64,000 nucleotides of DNA from Lepus europaeus (taxonomy: Eukaryota; Chordata; Mammalia; Lagomorpha; Leporidae). The notes beneath the pieces are model-generated. The model searched no databases. It was not told the DNA's origin and saw only the letters and a list, made by a program, of their open reading frames with translations. Location of the stretch: contig NC_084827.1 in NCBI RefSeq assembly GCF_033115175.1, positions 60,263,201 to 60,327,200 on the forward strand, given 5' to 3'. Shown in pieces: positions 33,120-43,115 of the stretch; the first letter of the stretch is position 1; the number at the start of each line of letters is the position of its first letter. The translations under genes were made by a program, and so were the position numbers.

Positions 33120-33484
33120 AATATCCATTGGGATTTAAAATAATATTTATACAAGGTAAGAATCAAAGTAATGTCCTCAGTGTATTAAAAAGACAGCAAA
33201 ACAATCATATTTAATGTTTAATGAAGAAATAAAGTTTTCTCTATGACAAATATAATATTGAAAAGTTATGGTGAGATTGCTAAAACATTTTTGAAAGAAA
33301 AATTAATGAAGCTTTAAAGAAATTAAGGGATGCCTCATATTCCTATATTGTAATACAAATGCTAAAATATGAATTATTCTTAAATTGACTATAGATTCAA
33401 TAAAATCATAATCAATATCCCAGGTCTTATTTTTGTAAATGTACAGCATTTCTCACTCACATAGCGCAGGTTGTTGTCAACATT

Positions 33485-33597
33485 TTGAGAGAGAATCAGC
33501 AATGAGAACTATCCCTCTTCCTCTGCCTCTTTGTCTCTGTAGCTCTCTCTGTTTCTGTGCTTCTGCCTTTCAAATAAAATAAATAAATAGAATTTTA
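33485..33597 (+). mobile_element. C-SINE 3' tail fragment
   Basis: Only the CT-rich tail and 'ctgcctttcaaataaaataa' remain. The head is absent. Confidence 0.65.
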
Positions 33598-33810
33598 AGA
33601 TTATGGCAGGCATACAATAAAATTTTTAGGAAGTAAAGTAGAATATACTCAAGATTTTAGTATATGGAAAGAGTTTTTCAAGAAAAATGTAAATGCAAAC
33701 ACATGATATATCTGACAAAATGAATGTGAGAAAGCTATTGTTATTTAAAAATAGTCAGTTATGCATAGCAGAAAAAAATGTTTGAAACATACATACTTAA
33801 AAATGATGCA

Positions 33811-34151
33811 CAAGGCCAGCGCCACGGCTCAATAGGCTAATCCTCCTCCTGCAGCGCCGGCACACTGGGTTCTAGTCCCGGTTGGGGCGCCGGATTCTGT
33901 CCCGGCTGTCCCTCTTCCAGTCCAGCTCTCTGCTGTGGCCCGGGAGTGCAGTGGAGGATGGCCCAAGTGCTTGGGCCCTGCACCCCATGGGAGACCAGGA
34001 GAAGCACCTGGCTCCTGGCTTCGGATCAGCGCGGTGTGCTGGCCGCAGCATGCCAGCCGCGGCAGCCATTGGAGGGTGAACCAAGGGCAAAGGAAGACCT
34101 TTCTCTCTGTCTCTCTCTCACTGTCCACTCTGCCTGTCAAAAAATTTTTAA
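33811..34151 (+). mobile_element. Young C-SINE2
   Basis: Near-consensus plus-strand copy from 'aggccagcgccacggctcaa' to 'ctctgcctgtcaaaaaattt'. The direct repeat aaaaatgatg lies at about 33,799-33,808 and 34,152-34,161. Confidence 0.93.
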
Positions 34152-34429
34152 AAAAATGATGTATAGATAGTATAAAATTGTTCTCACCAAAACAGACACC
34201 ATTAGCTAAAAATGGTCAAGAAACTTGAGTAATCATTTTGCATAAGGAAGATGTTCACTTGCTAATTTAACCTATATAAAGTGCTTACTTATTAGTTATA
34301 GGAGAATATTGATTACCTACAATGAGATACTGATAGAACCTTACTGAAAACATGACTGACAAGGAGCAAACACTCAGCATTTTTTAGTGGTGGATCTATC
34401 AATGGGTCCATTTTGAAACCTGAATTAGA

Positions 34430-34575
34430 AAAATGAACACTCATAAGAAAGGTCTTTAAAAATTCATGAAAGATGTGTACTATGAATATTATGCATGGTA
34501 TTTCAAATTTTTGTGAAAAATAAGCTATGTATTAATTCCATGTTTTCATGATCTTACTAAAGTCCCCTCATGCAG
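34430..34575. repeat. Palindromic interspersed repeat, copy C
   Basis: 'ggtctttaaaaattcatgaa' on the left is mirrored by 'ttttcatgatcttactaaag' on the right, with 'ttatgcatggtatttcaaat' between. Same family as copies A, B and D. Confidence 0.45.
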
Positions 34576-35369
34576 TACATGATCTTATCATTCATTCCAC
34601 TCCTAGAAAATATTTATCAAAAACGCAAACACAATTGTATCCAAATAAATATGCAAAAATGTTCTTAGTATTCTTATTTGCAACTTAAAGCTGAAAAATG
34701 TGTACTGTCATTAGAATGTTTAAATAATGATTTATTTATCAAAATAAGAACAATATTTACATTAAATAATATAAGTAAATTCCCCAAAATACTATGATGA
34801 CAAAGAAGAACTAGAACACCAATGAAGAACTAGAGTTAATGGCCCATTGTATAGACTTTACAAAGAGTCACAACTACTCTAAAACACTAGAAAGAAAAGT
34901 GGGCATTACCCTTGCTACTATGGGACAGGTAGCAATTGGATTGGGGCATAAGTGTCTCCTTGGTGTTGATATAGTTTATGCTTAATCTTAATGCACATCT
35001 ATGTTTGATATTCAATTAAAAAATCCAAAAGCATCTTAGTGTTATTGAGGTAACTTGTTTGATGACATTTCCTTCTGGTTTTAGTAGTTACCATCTGATT
35101 GGTTGCAGTAAGAAATTATGTTTAAAATTACAATAAAAATGAAAACTCTAATGTATACCAAGGTGAAGGAAACTGGATTTGTGTGCCTCAATTTTCAGTT
35201 TTCTGAAATAAGGGATAAGGGGGTTGAAGTGAAGAGACTTCAAAGTTCTTCTAGATCTAAGTATCTATGAAAGACTCATCACTCTCAAATATATTCACTC
35301 CAAACTTCAGATCTCAAAGATCTGGGTTTTTTTCCTCCTATTCATAATATAGAAGCATCTGCTTCATGC

Positions 35370-35704
35370 TGCTTTTTAAAAATCGAGGTCAAATTTGCAT
35401 ATGGTGAGAAGTGTCACATCAATTAAAATAAAGGACATTTCTATTATCCCAAAGATTTTTTTTTACAGTCTCCTTCCAGTCAATCATCAGTCCCATAGGC
35501 AATCACTGTTGAAGTTTCTATGATCATATTTTAGTTTTACCTGATTCTGAACTGCTTAATAATAGAATTAAGCAATAGTTGTATGTGTTATGTCTGACTT
35601 CTTCTGAGAATTAAGTTTTCAAGATGTATCCATGCTATATTTTGTATCAGTATTTTATTGTTTTAAAAAGTAAACTTTTTTCGCATGATGAATCTCTTTT
35701 TCTT
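35370..35704 (-). mobile_element. Ancient L1 3' UTR, minus strand
   Basis: 'cccataggcaatcactgttg' and 'caagatgtatccatgctata' match the reverse of an L1M 3' UTR. It is broken by a C-SINE and a solo LTR and may resume at 36,660-36,725 ('gtttatttaaacatctggca'). Confidence 0.6.
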
Positions 35705-36047
35705 TTTTTAAAAATTTTTTTATTTTATTTGAAAAGCAAAGTTACAGAGAGAAGAAGAGACAGACACAGAGAGAGAAACAGAGAGAGAGATCTTCTGTCT
35801 GCTGAATCACTCCCCAAATGGACACAACCATAGAAGTTGGGCCAGGCCAAACAGGAGCCAAGAGCTGTATCCTGGTCTCCTGTATGGATTCGGGGCCCAA
35901 GTACTTAGGCCATCTGCTGCTGCTTTCCCAAACATGTTATCAGCGAGCTGAATCAGAAGTGGAGCAGCCAGGACTCAAACCAGTGGCTATGTGGGATGCC
36001 AATAATTCAGGCCGTAGTTTAACCCACTAAACCACAATGCAGGCCCC
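35705..36047 (-). mobile_element. C-SINE
   Basis: Minus-strand copy from 'aaatttttttattttatttg' to 'cactaaaccacaatgcaggc'. Confidence 0.88.
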
Positions 36048-36079
36048 AATATTTTATTGCTTTTGACTGATGATTCTGT

Positions 36080-36655
36080 TGTACCTGAGTGAGTGCAAAC
36101 AAAGGAGCTCTACACATTGATAAAATTTGATGGTCCTTTATTGCCGGCGGTGGAGAGTGGGCTCATGCCCTAAAGAACTCTCGACCCTGAAGCCCAAAGC
36201 AACAGGGTTTATAAAGGCAAAAACCACAAAATCAGGAGGGGAATACATGGTTGCTAGGATTGGGGGGAATACATGGTTACTGGGGTCAAGCTGACCTAAA
36301 ACCTATGCAAAACTAGTATCAATTATAATCTTGACAATACCAGTTACAATCTTAACAATTTTAATTATAATCTTGACATTAATCCAGGTATTGGTTTTAA
36401 TCATATGTAGGACATAGACAAATTACATTTTTATTATTAACCCAGGTGTAGCCTACTCACTTTCAAGCTTGAGCGATCATGGTAGGGGGTTTCTATGCTC
36501 TGCCAAGTGTGATGTAGTGGACTGCTATTGTTCAACTGTTTTAGATCATAGTTTCAGACCAGAGTCTCACGGTGTGGGGGGGCACCTTCCCAGAATGGAG
36601 TCTCAGGTTCTCCAAAATGGAGTCCGTACTGTCAAGGTGCTACTTCAATTCATTT
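36080..36655 (-). mobile_element. Solo LTR, minus strand
   Basis: Read on the minus strand it has 5' sequence with two related 'gagtc/gagact-ccattttgg/ctggg' motifs (36,590-36,625), a TATA-like 'cctttataaaccctg' near 36,205-36,219, a poly(A) signal 'caataaaggacc' near 36,133-36,145, and an end 'actcactcaggtaca' at the left border. Sequence on both sides is ancient L1, so this is an insertion. No internal retroviral region is present, as left by LTR-LTR recombination. The family is not assigned and the right border is approximate. Confidence 0.6.
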
Positions 36656-36924
36656 AACTGATTGCTCCATTATCAAGCATCATGTGTTTATTTAAACATC
36701 TGGCAATGTTCATATTTCTTTTGGCACACCCTGGCCAGGTGATTTGTTTATTATTTAGTGTCATAAATTAAATTGTGATAGTGTTTATTAAATAACTTTG
36801 GAAAAGGTAAAGCAGAATGCAAAATTGCCTGAAATTAAAGTGGTACAATTTTCCCTGTGAAAACAAATCCTGGCAATATGTCAAACTCTTAAAGTCATTG
36901 TAGATTCCTAGTCTAGAAGGCTTC

Positions 36925-37160
36925 TTCCCTTTCCTCCCTCAATTACTCTCATTTTTCCCCTTTCTTTCCTTCCTCCTTCTTTTCTCCTTCTTTCCATCCC
37001 TCCTTCCTTTTCTTCCTTCATTCCTTGCTCCATTCCTCTCTGTGTTCTTTCCTATTGTACTGTCTGTCTTCTTCCCTTCTCTTCCTCCATCCTCTCCCCC
37101 CTTCTCCTGTGTTTAAGTGTTTCTCTCTTTCTTCTGTCTTTCCTCCCTCCTTCTCTCTTT
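36925..37160 (+). repeat. CT-rich (polypyrimidine) tract
   Basis: About 230 bp consist mainly of CCTT/CTTC/TCCC words, a degenerate pyrimidine-strand microsatellite. Confidence 0.8.
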
Positions 37161-37234
37161 CTCCATCGTGCCAGGGTCAAGTTATGCAGTGATAAATGAG
37201 ACTTATCCTGTGACCTCAAGCAGGTCACAAAAAC

Positions 37235-37369
37235 CTTCTAAAAGTGATCTATTTATGCTGTGTGTATGTGTTGAAATATTGTACTGTACCCCACAAATGT
37301 ATAAATATTACATACTAATCTAAAATTTAAAAAATAATTTTAAAACTAAATCTAATAACTTTTAAAAAT
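37235..37369 (+). mobile_element. Possible old L1 3' end
   Basis: 'gaaatattgtactgtacccc', then 'acaaatgtataaatattaca' and an A-rich end resemble the last bases of old L1 3' UTRs. It is the target of the next insertion. Confidence 0.45.
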
Positions 37370-37380
37370 AAAAGACAATT

Positions 37381-37810
37381 AGAGAGTTCATAGATCACTA
37401 TGAAGAAAAACAAAACAATCAAACAAAATATTGTTCCTTGACATTCAAAGCAAGGGCTATTCAAAATCAACACATCCCAAAGCGACAGTTTCACTCCCAT
37501 AGATTATGTTTTAGGTACTCTATTAGTTACCACAGATCAGAGAGACCATATGGTATTTGTCCTTTATTGACCGGCTTATTTCACTAAATATAATGGTTTC
37601 CAGTTGCTCTCTAGTTAGTGTAGGGTTAATTTTACGAGTATAAAAATTAACTGAAAAATTGGCCTCTGTGAAAGATAAGAGTGGGAAAGGAAGAGGGAGG
37701 AAGAAGAAAGGTGGGAGTATGGGAGGAAGGGAGGGAAGAATCATCATGTTCCCCAATCCGTATATGTAGTAAATGCACGAAGTGGTATTCCTTAAACAAT
37801 AACATAATAA
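37381..37810 (+). mobile_element. Small twin-primed L1 insertion
   Basis: The left arm (37,381-37,607) is minus-strand L1 ORF2 end and start of the 3' UTR ('ccggcttatttcactaaata', 'tcactcccatagattatgtt'). The right arm (37,608-37,810) is plus-strand 3' UTR beginning exactly where the left arm stops in the consensus ('agtgtagggttaattttacg') and ending in A-rich sequence. Direct repeat aaaagacaatt lies at 37,370-37,380 and 37,811-37,821. Confidence 0.8.
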
Positions 37811-37847
37811 AAAAGACAATTCTATACAGAAAACTCAATGATAGGCA

Positions 37848-38186
37848 GTTATTATTATTATTATTATTCATTTGTGAGGTAGAGTTATAAACACAGAGAG
37901 GGTGAAACGGGGGGGGGGGGGGTCTTCCACCCACTGGTTCACTCCCCAAATGGCTGAAATGGACAGAGCTGAGCTGAACTGATCAGATCCTAAGCCAGAA
38001 GCCAAGAGCTTCTTCTGGGTCTCCCATAAGGGTGCAGGGGCCCAAGCACTTGGGCCATCTTCCACTGCTTTCCCAGGCCATAGCAGAGCTGGACTGGAAC
38101 AGGAGCAGCCGGGACAGAAACAAGCGCCCATATGGGATGCTGGAACTGCAGGTTTAGGCTTAGCTTACTATGCCACAGCGCCATCC
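37848..38186 (-). mobile_element. C-SINE with G14 tract
   Basis: Minus-strand copy with an (ATT)n tail and a 14-G run at 37,909-37,922. Flanks ctcaatgataggca (37,834) and ctcaataggca (38,187) form an imperfect direct repeat. Confidence 0.9.
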
Positions 38187-38194
38187 CTCAATAG

Positions 38195-38455
38195 GCACTG
38201 TTGTAAGCTTCTTTAATGTCCACAACAACAGTCCTATGAGTGGAGTGACCTTGATGTATATTGTAAAAGGTAGGGCCAGTTAGATGATGAAAAGGAACAA
38301 ATGGTCAGGTTATTGGGGCTACAGTATAAACCAGGTCTGGTGTGAACAAACAGACTTGTGTCGCCCTAGCCTCTCGCGACAGGAAATGAGAAGCAGTGCT
38401 TATAGAACTTTCTGGGACACAGCTAGTAAGTGCAGAACCAGACATCCCGGATCCA
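38195..38455 (-). repeat. Probable MIR
   Basis: 'ccacaacaacagtcctatga', then 'gtatattgtaaaaggtaggg', and further on 'cacagctagtaagtgcagaa', match the reverse of the MIR core in order, with diverged sequence between. Confidence 0.5.
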
Positions 38456-38803
38456 CAGACTGCTCTAGACCCTATTCACCTCCTTCATAGATCCTCAGGG
38501 ACCTCCCATCTGGCTCCAATGGATCCCTGTGGCTTTGACACCTCGTCAGGGCAATGGGACTACAAGTTCTGCTCTGAGCCCTTGCTGGCGGCAGATGCGC
38601 CTCCTTGCCCTGCCTCAGTCCCTCGGGGTTGAAAAGCTGCATTCCTTGGACAAGCCTTGTCAAGGACATCCCAGTCTTGTGCTTTCTGCTGGCCTCTTCA
38701 CAGACTCCAGGCGTCTCTGAACAGCTCTCTCCTAACTTCTCTAGCAAGCAGCTCCCTGACCCTTTTGCTCCCTGGTTATGCTCATCGAAGGTGGGGCCTT
38801 TTC

Positions 38804-39836
38804 TTTTCTTCTTCTTTTTTTTTTTTAGAAAATTTTTATTTAATAAATATAAATTTCAAAGTACAACTTTTGGATTATAGCGACTTTCCCCCCTTATAAC
38901 CTCCCTCCCCACTGCGACCATCCCATCTCCCATACCATTCTTCATCAAGATTCATTTTTAATTATCTTTATATACAGAAGATCAACTTAGTATATACTAA
39001 GTAAAGATTTCTTTTTCTTTCTTTCTTTTTTTTTTCTTTTTTTTTTTTTTTTTTTTTGGACAGGCAGAGTGGACAGTGAGAGAGAGAGACAGAGAGAAAG
39101 GTCTTCCTTTTCCGTTGGTTCACCCTCCAATGGCCACTGCAGTTGGTGCGCTGCGGCCTGTGCACCGTGCTGATCTGAAGCCAGGAGCCAGGTGCTTCTC
39201 CTGGTCTCCCATGGGGTGCAGGGCCCAAGCACTTGGACCATCCTCCACTGCACTCCCAGGCCACAGCAGAGAGCTGGACTGGAAGAGGAGCAACCGGGAC
39301 AGAATCCGGTGCCCTCACCGGGACTAGAACCCCGGGTGCCAGCGCTGCAGGCGGAGGATTACCCTATTGAGCCACAGTGCTGGCACCTAAGTAAAGATTT
39401 CAATAGATTGCACCCACACAGACACACAAAACATAAAGTATTGTTTGAAGATTAGTTTTACCATTAATTTGTATAGTACAACACATTAAGAACAGAGATC
39501 CTACATGAGGAGTAAGTGCACAGTGACCTCTGTTGTTGATTTAACAATTGACACTATTATTTAGGACGTCAGTAATCACCCGAGGTTCTTGTCATGATCT
39601 GCCAAGGCTATGGAAGCTTCTTGAGTTCACAAACTCCGACCTTATTTAGACAAGGCCGTAGTCAAAGTGGAAATTCTATCCTCCCTTCAGAGAAAGGTAC
39701 CTCCTTCTTTGATGGCCCATTCTTCCACTGGGATCTTACTCACAGAGATCTTCAATTTAGGTCATTTTTGGCCACAGTGTCTTGGCTTTCCATGCCTGAG
39801 AAACTCTCATGGGCTTTTTAGCCAGATCTGAATGGA
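38804..39836 (-). mobile_element. 5'-truncated L1 3' UTR, minus strand
   Basis: Minus-strand 3' UTR from poly(T) at 38,804 to 'gccagatctgaatgga'. Direct repeat tggggccttttc lies at 38,792-38,803 and 39,837-39,848. It is split by a C-SINE and belongs to the older 3' UTR type with 'tagttttaccattaattt'. Confidence 0.88.
39012..39386 (-). mobile_element. C-SINE2-like copy inside the L1
   Basis: Minus-strand copy with a long T/C-rich tail. The 15-bp direct repeat ctaagtaaagatttc lies at 38,997-39,011 and 39,387-39,401. Confidence 0.93.
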
Positions 39837-40000
39837 TGGGGCCTTTTCACTTCTTGGGTTGTACATCAGCATTGTGTAGCAGGCACTCAAAAATAATTTT
39901 GTAAAATAAATAAATAAAAATCAAAACAAAACAAACCAACTGGTGTATGAGCTTGCAGCCTAGCACTGCTGTTGGACTTTTAATCTGTGTTGGAATTTTT

Positions 40001-40970
40001 TTTTAAATTTTTTTTTTATTAAACTTTTATTTAATGAATATAAATTTCCAAAGTATAGCTTATGGGTTACAATGGCTTCCCCCCTCCCATAACTTCCCTC
40101 CCGCCCACAACCCTCCCCTTTCCCACTCCCTTTCCCCTTCCATTCATGTAAAGATTCATTTTCAATTCTCTTTGTATACAGAAGATCAGTTTAGTATATA
40201 TTAGGTAAAGATTTCAACATTTTGCCCATATAGCAACATAAAGTGAAAAACTACCATTGGATTACTAATTATAGCATTAAATAGCAATGTACAGCACATT
40301 AAAGACAGAGATCCTACATAATTTTTCTTTTCAAATTAATTAATTTTCTATGCCATTTCCATTTTAACACCAGGTTGTTGTTTTTTTTTCATTTCCAATT
40401 CTCTTTATATACAGAAGATCACTTCAGTATATAATTAGTAAAGACCTCATCAGTTTGTGCCCACACAGAAATGCAAAGTATAAAAATACTGTTTCAGTAC
40501 TAGTTATAGCATCACTTCGCTTTAGACGACACATTAGGGACAGATCCCACATGGGGTGTAAGTACACAGTGACTCCTGTTGCTGATTTAACAATTTGACA
40601 CTCCTGTTCATGGCGTCAGTAATCTCCCTAGGCTCTAGTCATGAGTTGCCAGGGCTATGGAAGCCTTTAGAGTTCGCTGACTTTGATCTTATTCCAATAG
40701 GGTCATAGTCAAAGTGGAAGTTCTCTCCTCCCTTCGGAGAAGGGTACCTCCTTCTTTGATGGCCCCGTTCTTTCCACTGGGATCTCACTCACAGAGATCA
40801 TTCATTTAGGTCTTTTTTTTTTTTTCCATGATATCTTGGCTTTCCATGCCTGCTATACTCTCATGGGCTCTTCAGCCAGATCTGAATGCCTTGAGGGCTG
40901 ATTCTGAGGCCAGAGTGTTGTTTAGGACATCTGCCATCCTATGAGTCTGCTGTGTATCCCACTTCCCATG
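40001..40970 (-). mobile_element. 5'-truncated L1 3' UTR, younger subfamily, minus strand
   Basis: Minus-strand 3' UTR with 'gggttacaatggcttccccc' near poly(T) and 'ccacttcccatgttgga' at its far end. It carries a partial internal duplication: 'ttttcaattctctttgtata' at about 40,157 recurs as 'tttccaattctctttatata' at about 40,391, each followed by matching sequence. The flanks share only about 'ttggaattt/ttggaaattt'. Confidence 0.82.
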
Positions 40971-41134
40971 TTGGAAATTTACTCACTGTTCCTGTATTAG
41001 CCTTCCCAATACAGACCGTGCACTCCAGAATCTCTTCAGTGGCTGCTGAAATCTGAGATAAGTGTATGTAGTACATTCCTCTACTCACAAATCTCTAATG
41101 AATCCCTACTACTTAAAAAGAGTTACAATTTTTA

Positions 41135-41168
41135 AAGATTTATTTATTCATTTATTTAATTGAAAGGC

Positions 41169-41199
<31 letters not shown>

Positions 41200-41455
41200 C
41201 AGAGATCTTCCATCTGCTGGTAGACTCTCTAATGGCCAGGGCTGTGTCAGGAAGAAGCCAGGAGACCAGAACTCCACCCAGGTCTCCCACGTGGGTGGAT
41301 GGATCCCAAGAACTTGGGCCATCACGTACTCTTTTCCAGCACAAGAACCTGGATCAGAAGCAGAGTAGGCAGGGCTCAAACAACACAGTGATGTACTGCA
41401 CAGATGTCCCAAGGCATGGGCTAAATCCCCCGTGCTACAACAGAAACCTCAAGCA
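41135..41455 (-). mobile_element. C-SINE with 14-bp direct repeat
   Basis: Minus-strand copy, moderately diverged. agttacaattttta lies at 41,121-41,134 and 41,456-41,469. Confidence 0.93.
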
Positions 41456-41486
41456 AGTTACAATTTTTATGTGATTAAAAGCTACC

Positions 41487-41593
41487 ATGCTCGCTTTGGC
41501 AGCACATATACGGAAAATTGGAAAAATACAGAGAACATCAGCATGGCCCTTAAAGCAAGGATGACACACAAATTCATGAAGTGTTCCATATTA
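41487..41593 (+). pseudogene. Processed U6 snRNA pseudogene
   Basis: The 107-bp stretch matches U6 snRNA end to end: 'gctcgctttggcagcacata', 'acagagaacatcagcatggc', 'aaggatgacacacaaattca', 'gtgttccatatt'. It carries several substitutions, including one inside the invariant ACAGAGA-adjacent region and others in the 5' half. The oligo(T) terminator is replaced by an A-rich tail (aaaaacaaacaaac). The short flank 'ctacc' before it recurs after the tail ('aaactacc', about 41,622). These features indicate an L1-copied pseudogene, not a working U6 gene. Confidence 0.88.
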
Positions 41594-41629
41594 AAAACAA
41601 ACAAACACACACAAAAAAACAAACTACCG

Positions 41630-42589
41630 AGGTCTTGATTTCCAATATTTTTCTCTGGCAGAAACAAAATAAAATGAAAAAAAAAAAAAAGGCAACAACA
41701 AAAACTAAGATTCTTTGGATAAACTGCTGACTTCAGGTCTGTTGCAAGAAATATACAAGGCGGCCTGAAGCATCCAGTAACACCAGTAAGTGCCTAAAAA
41801 ACAAGCTGAGAAGGCTAGGAAGCAGCAGCCACCCAGAAGAGTTCCCAACAACCAACACTGGAATGGTTTGAGAAATCAAATAAATCACATAGTGTTGCAT
41901 AATAGGCATGTTAGAAAATAAACACATGTAGGGCCACTCTGATTTAAGCCCAGAATTGAATAAATAACTAATGGAGGAAAATAGACAGATTTCCCAGACA
42001 GAAGTATTCAGAGTAATTTATGTCAGCACCGCCCCCACCATGGCAAGGAAACATAACTCTGCAGCCTTGAGTGTGGCCTTGAAAGACTGAGTGTGGAAAA
42101 AAAGAGGAGGGAAGAGGCTTGTGAGTTAATGAGTTAATTAATTAAACAGTACAAAAAATTACATAGCCAAAGCCACTTCTATTTATCTATCTCCACTTCA
42201 TCTGCTTGAGATGACAACCAGGGATGAATCCAATCTCAAATTTTCTTTTTTTCTTGCAAATACCTAAAGCCGTGTACACATACAAATAAGTTTTACAAAA
42301 AAAAAAAAATACAAAACCACGTTTACACATTGTTCAGCACCTTGCCTTTCCATTTAGCTGTGTTCTCAGGGCTCATAGTGGGTGTGACCCCATGTGAAGC
42401 AGTCTCCTCCCCTTTCATCTCCAGGGAAGCCTCCCTCGCATGTTTACCTGCACTGCTCCCCATGCCACCTTCCATGTCAGTGTCAGCAATTTATAATTTT
42501 CCCTCTGCTCTCCTTAGTATATACAATGCATTTACAGATGTCTATAGGAAAACAAACAAGAGCTATTGTTGCAATCCTGGTCAATGATT
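41630..42589. other. Unassigned sequence, no gene seen
   Basis: About 1 kb without a recognised gene. An A-rich run occurs at 41,676-41,691 and another at 42,298-42,310. Confidence 0.4.
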
Positions 42590-43115
42590 ATTTTACCAAA
42601 TAGTATTTCATTATGAATTACTTCCCTATATATTACATTAGTTACTCAATAATACATCATGGAAATTCCTACAGGTAAACTGCTTACATAGTATAGGCAT
42701 TGAACAATATACTTCGGTATAGATATCTATTATTTAGTTCACTCTTTGAGAGGCACTGACTTTTATTTCCAGTAACTTGATGTTGCAAATAATGCATGAC
42801 AAATAGAGTGGTGTATGCTGGCATATCCTAATACAATGACACATTTATTTCCACGGGAGAGACGTCTGGAAGTGGAGGTGCTCAGCAAATTCATATGTAA
42901 TTTTAGAGGTAATAGCTTTTTCTAAACCACTTTCTGAAAGAGTAGGAGTGATATGTACATCTGTCAGCAAAGGGTGTTGTGGGTCTCTTTGGTTTTCCCA
43001 GTGGGATGGATTTAAAGGGATAGCTCACTTCCTTTAGTTTGCATTTGCCTATCCCCTAATGAATCTGAGTCTATCAGCCTGCTGGTTTCTGGAATTCACT
43101 GTATTTGGCTACTCA
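42590..43115 (-). mobile_element. Ancient L1/HAL1-like 3' region, minus strand
   Basis: 'taacttgatgttgcaaataa', 'gtctggaagtggaggtgctc' and 'gtttgcatttgcctatcccc' follow the order of the reverse-strand 3' UTR of old L1 or HAL1 elements. Strongly diverged. Confidence 0.5.

Larger units (their letters stand above)
33137..35030 (+). mobile_element. Second ancient L1 copy, plus strand, with nested insertions
   Basis: Old L1 ORF2 text ('ctatagattcaataaaatca' at 33,388; 'taccta-caatgagatactga' near 34,315-34,333) runs to 3' UTR-like 'ggattggggcataagtgtct' (34,937). It starts again at mid-ORF2 after the copy ending at 31,745 had already reached the ORF2 end, so it is a separate or duplicated L1. Confidence 0.55.

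Noticed and set aside
37181..37240. Continuation of the CT-rich tract as a branch point and exon
   Set aside because: No acceptor followed by an open coding segment could be defined.
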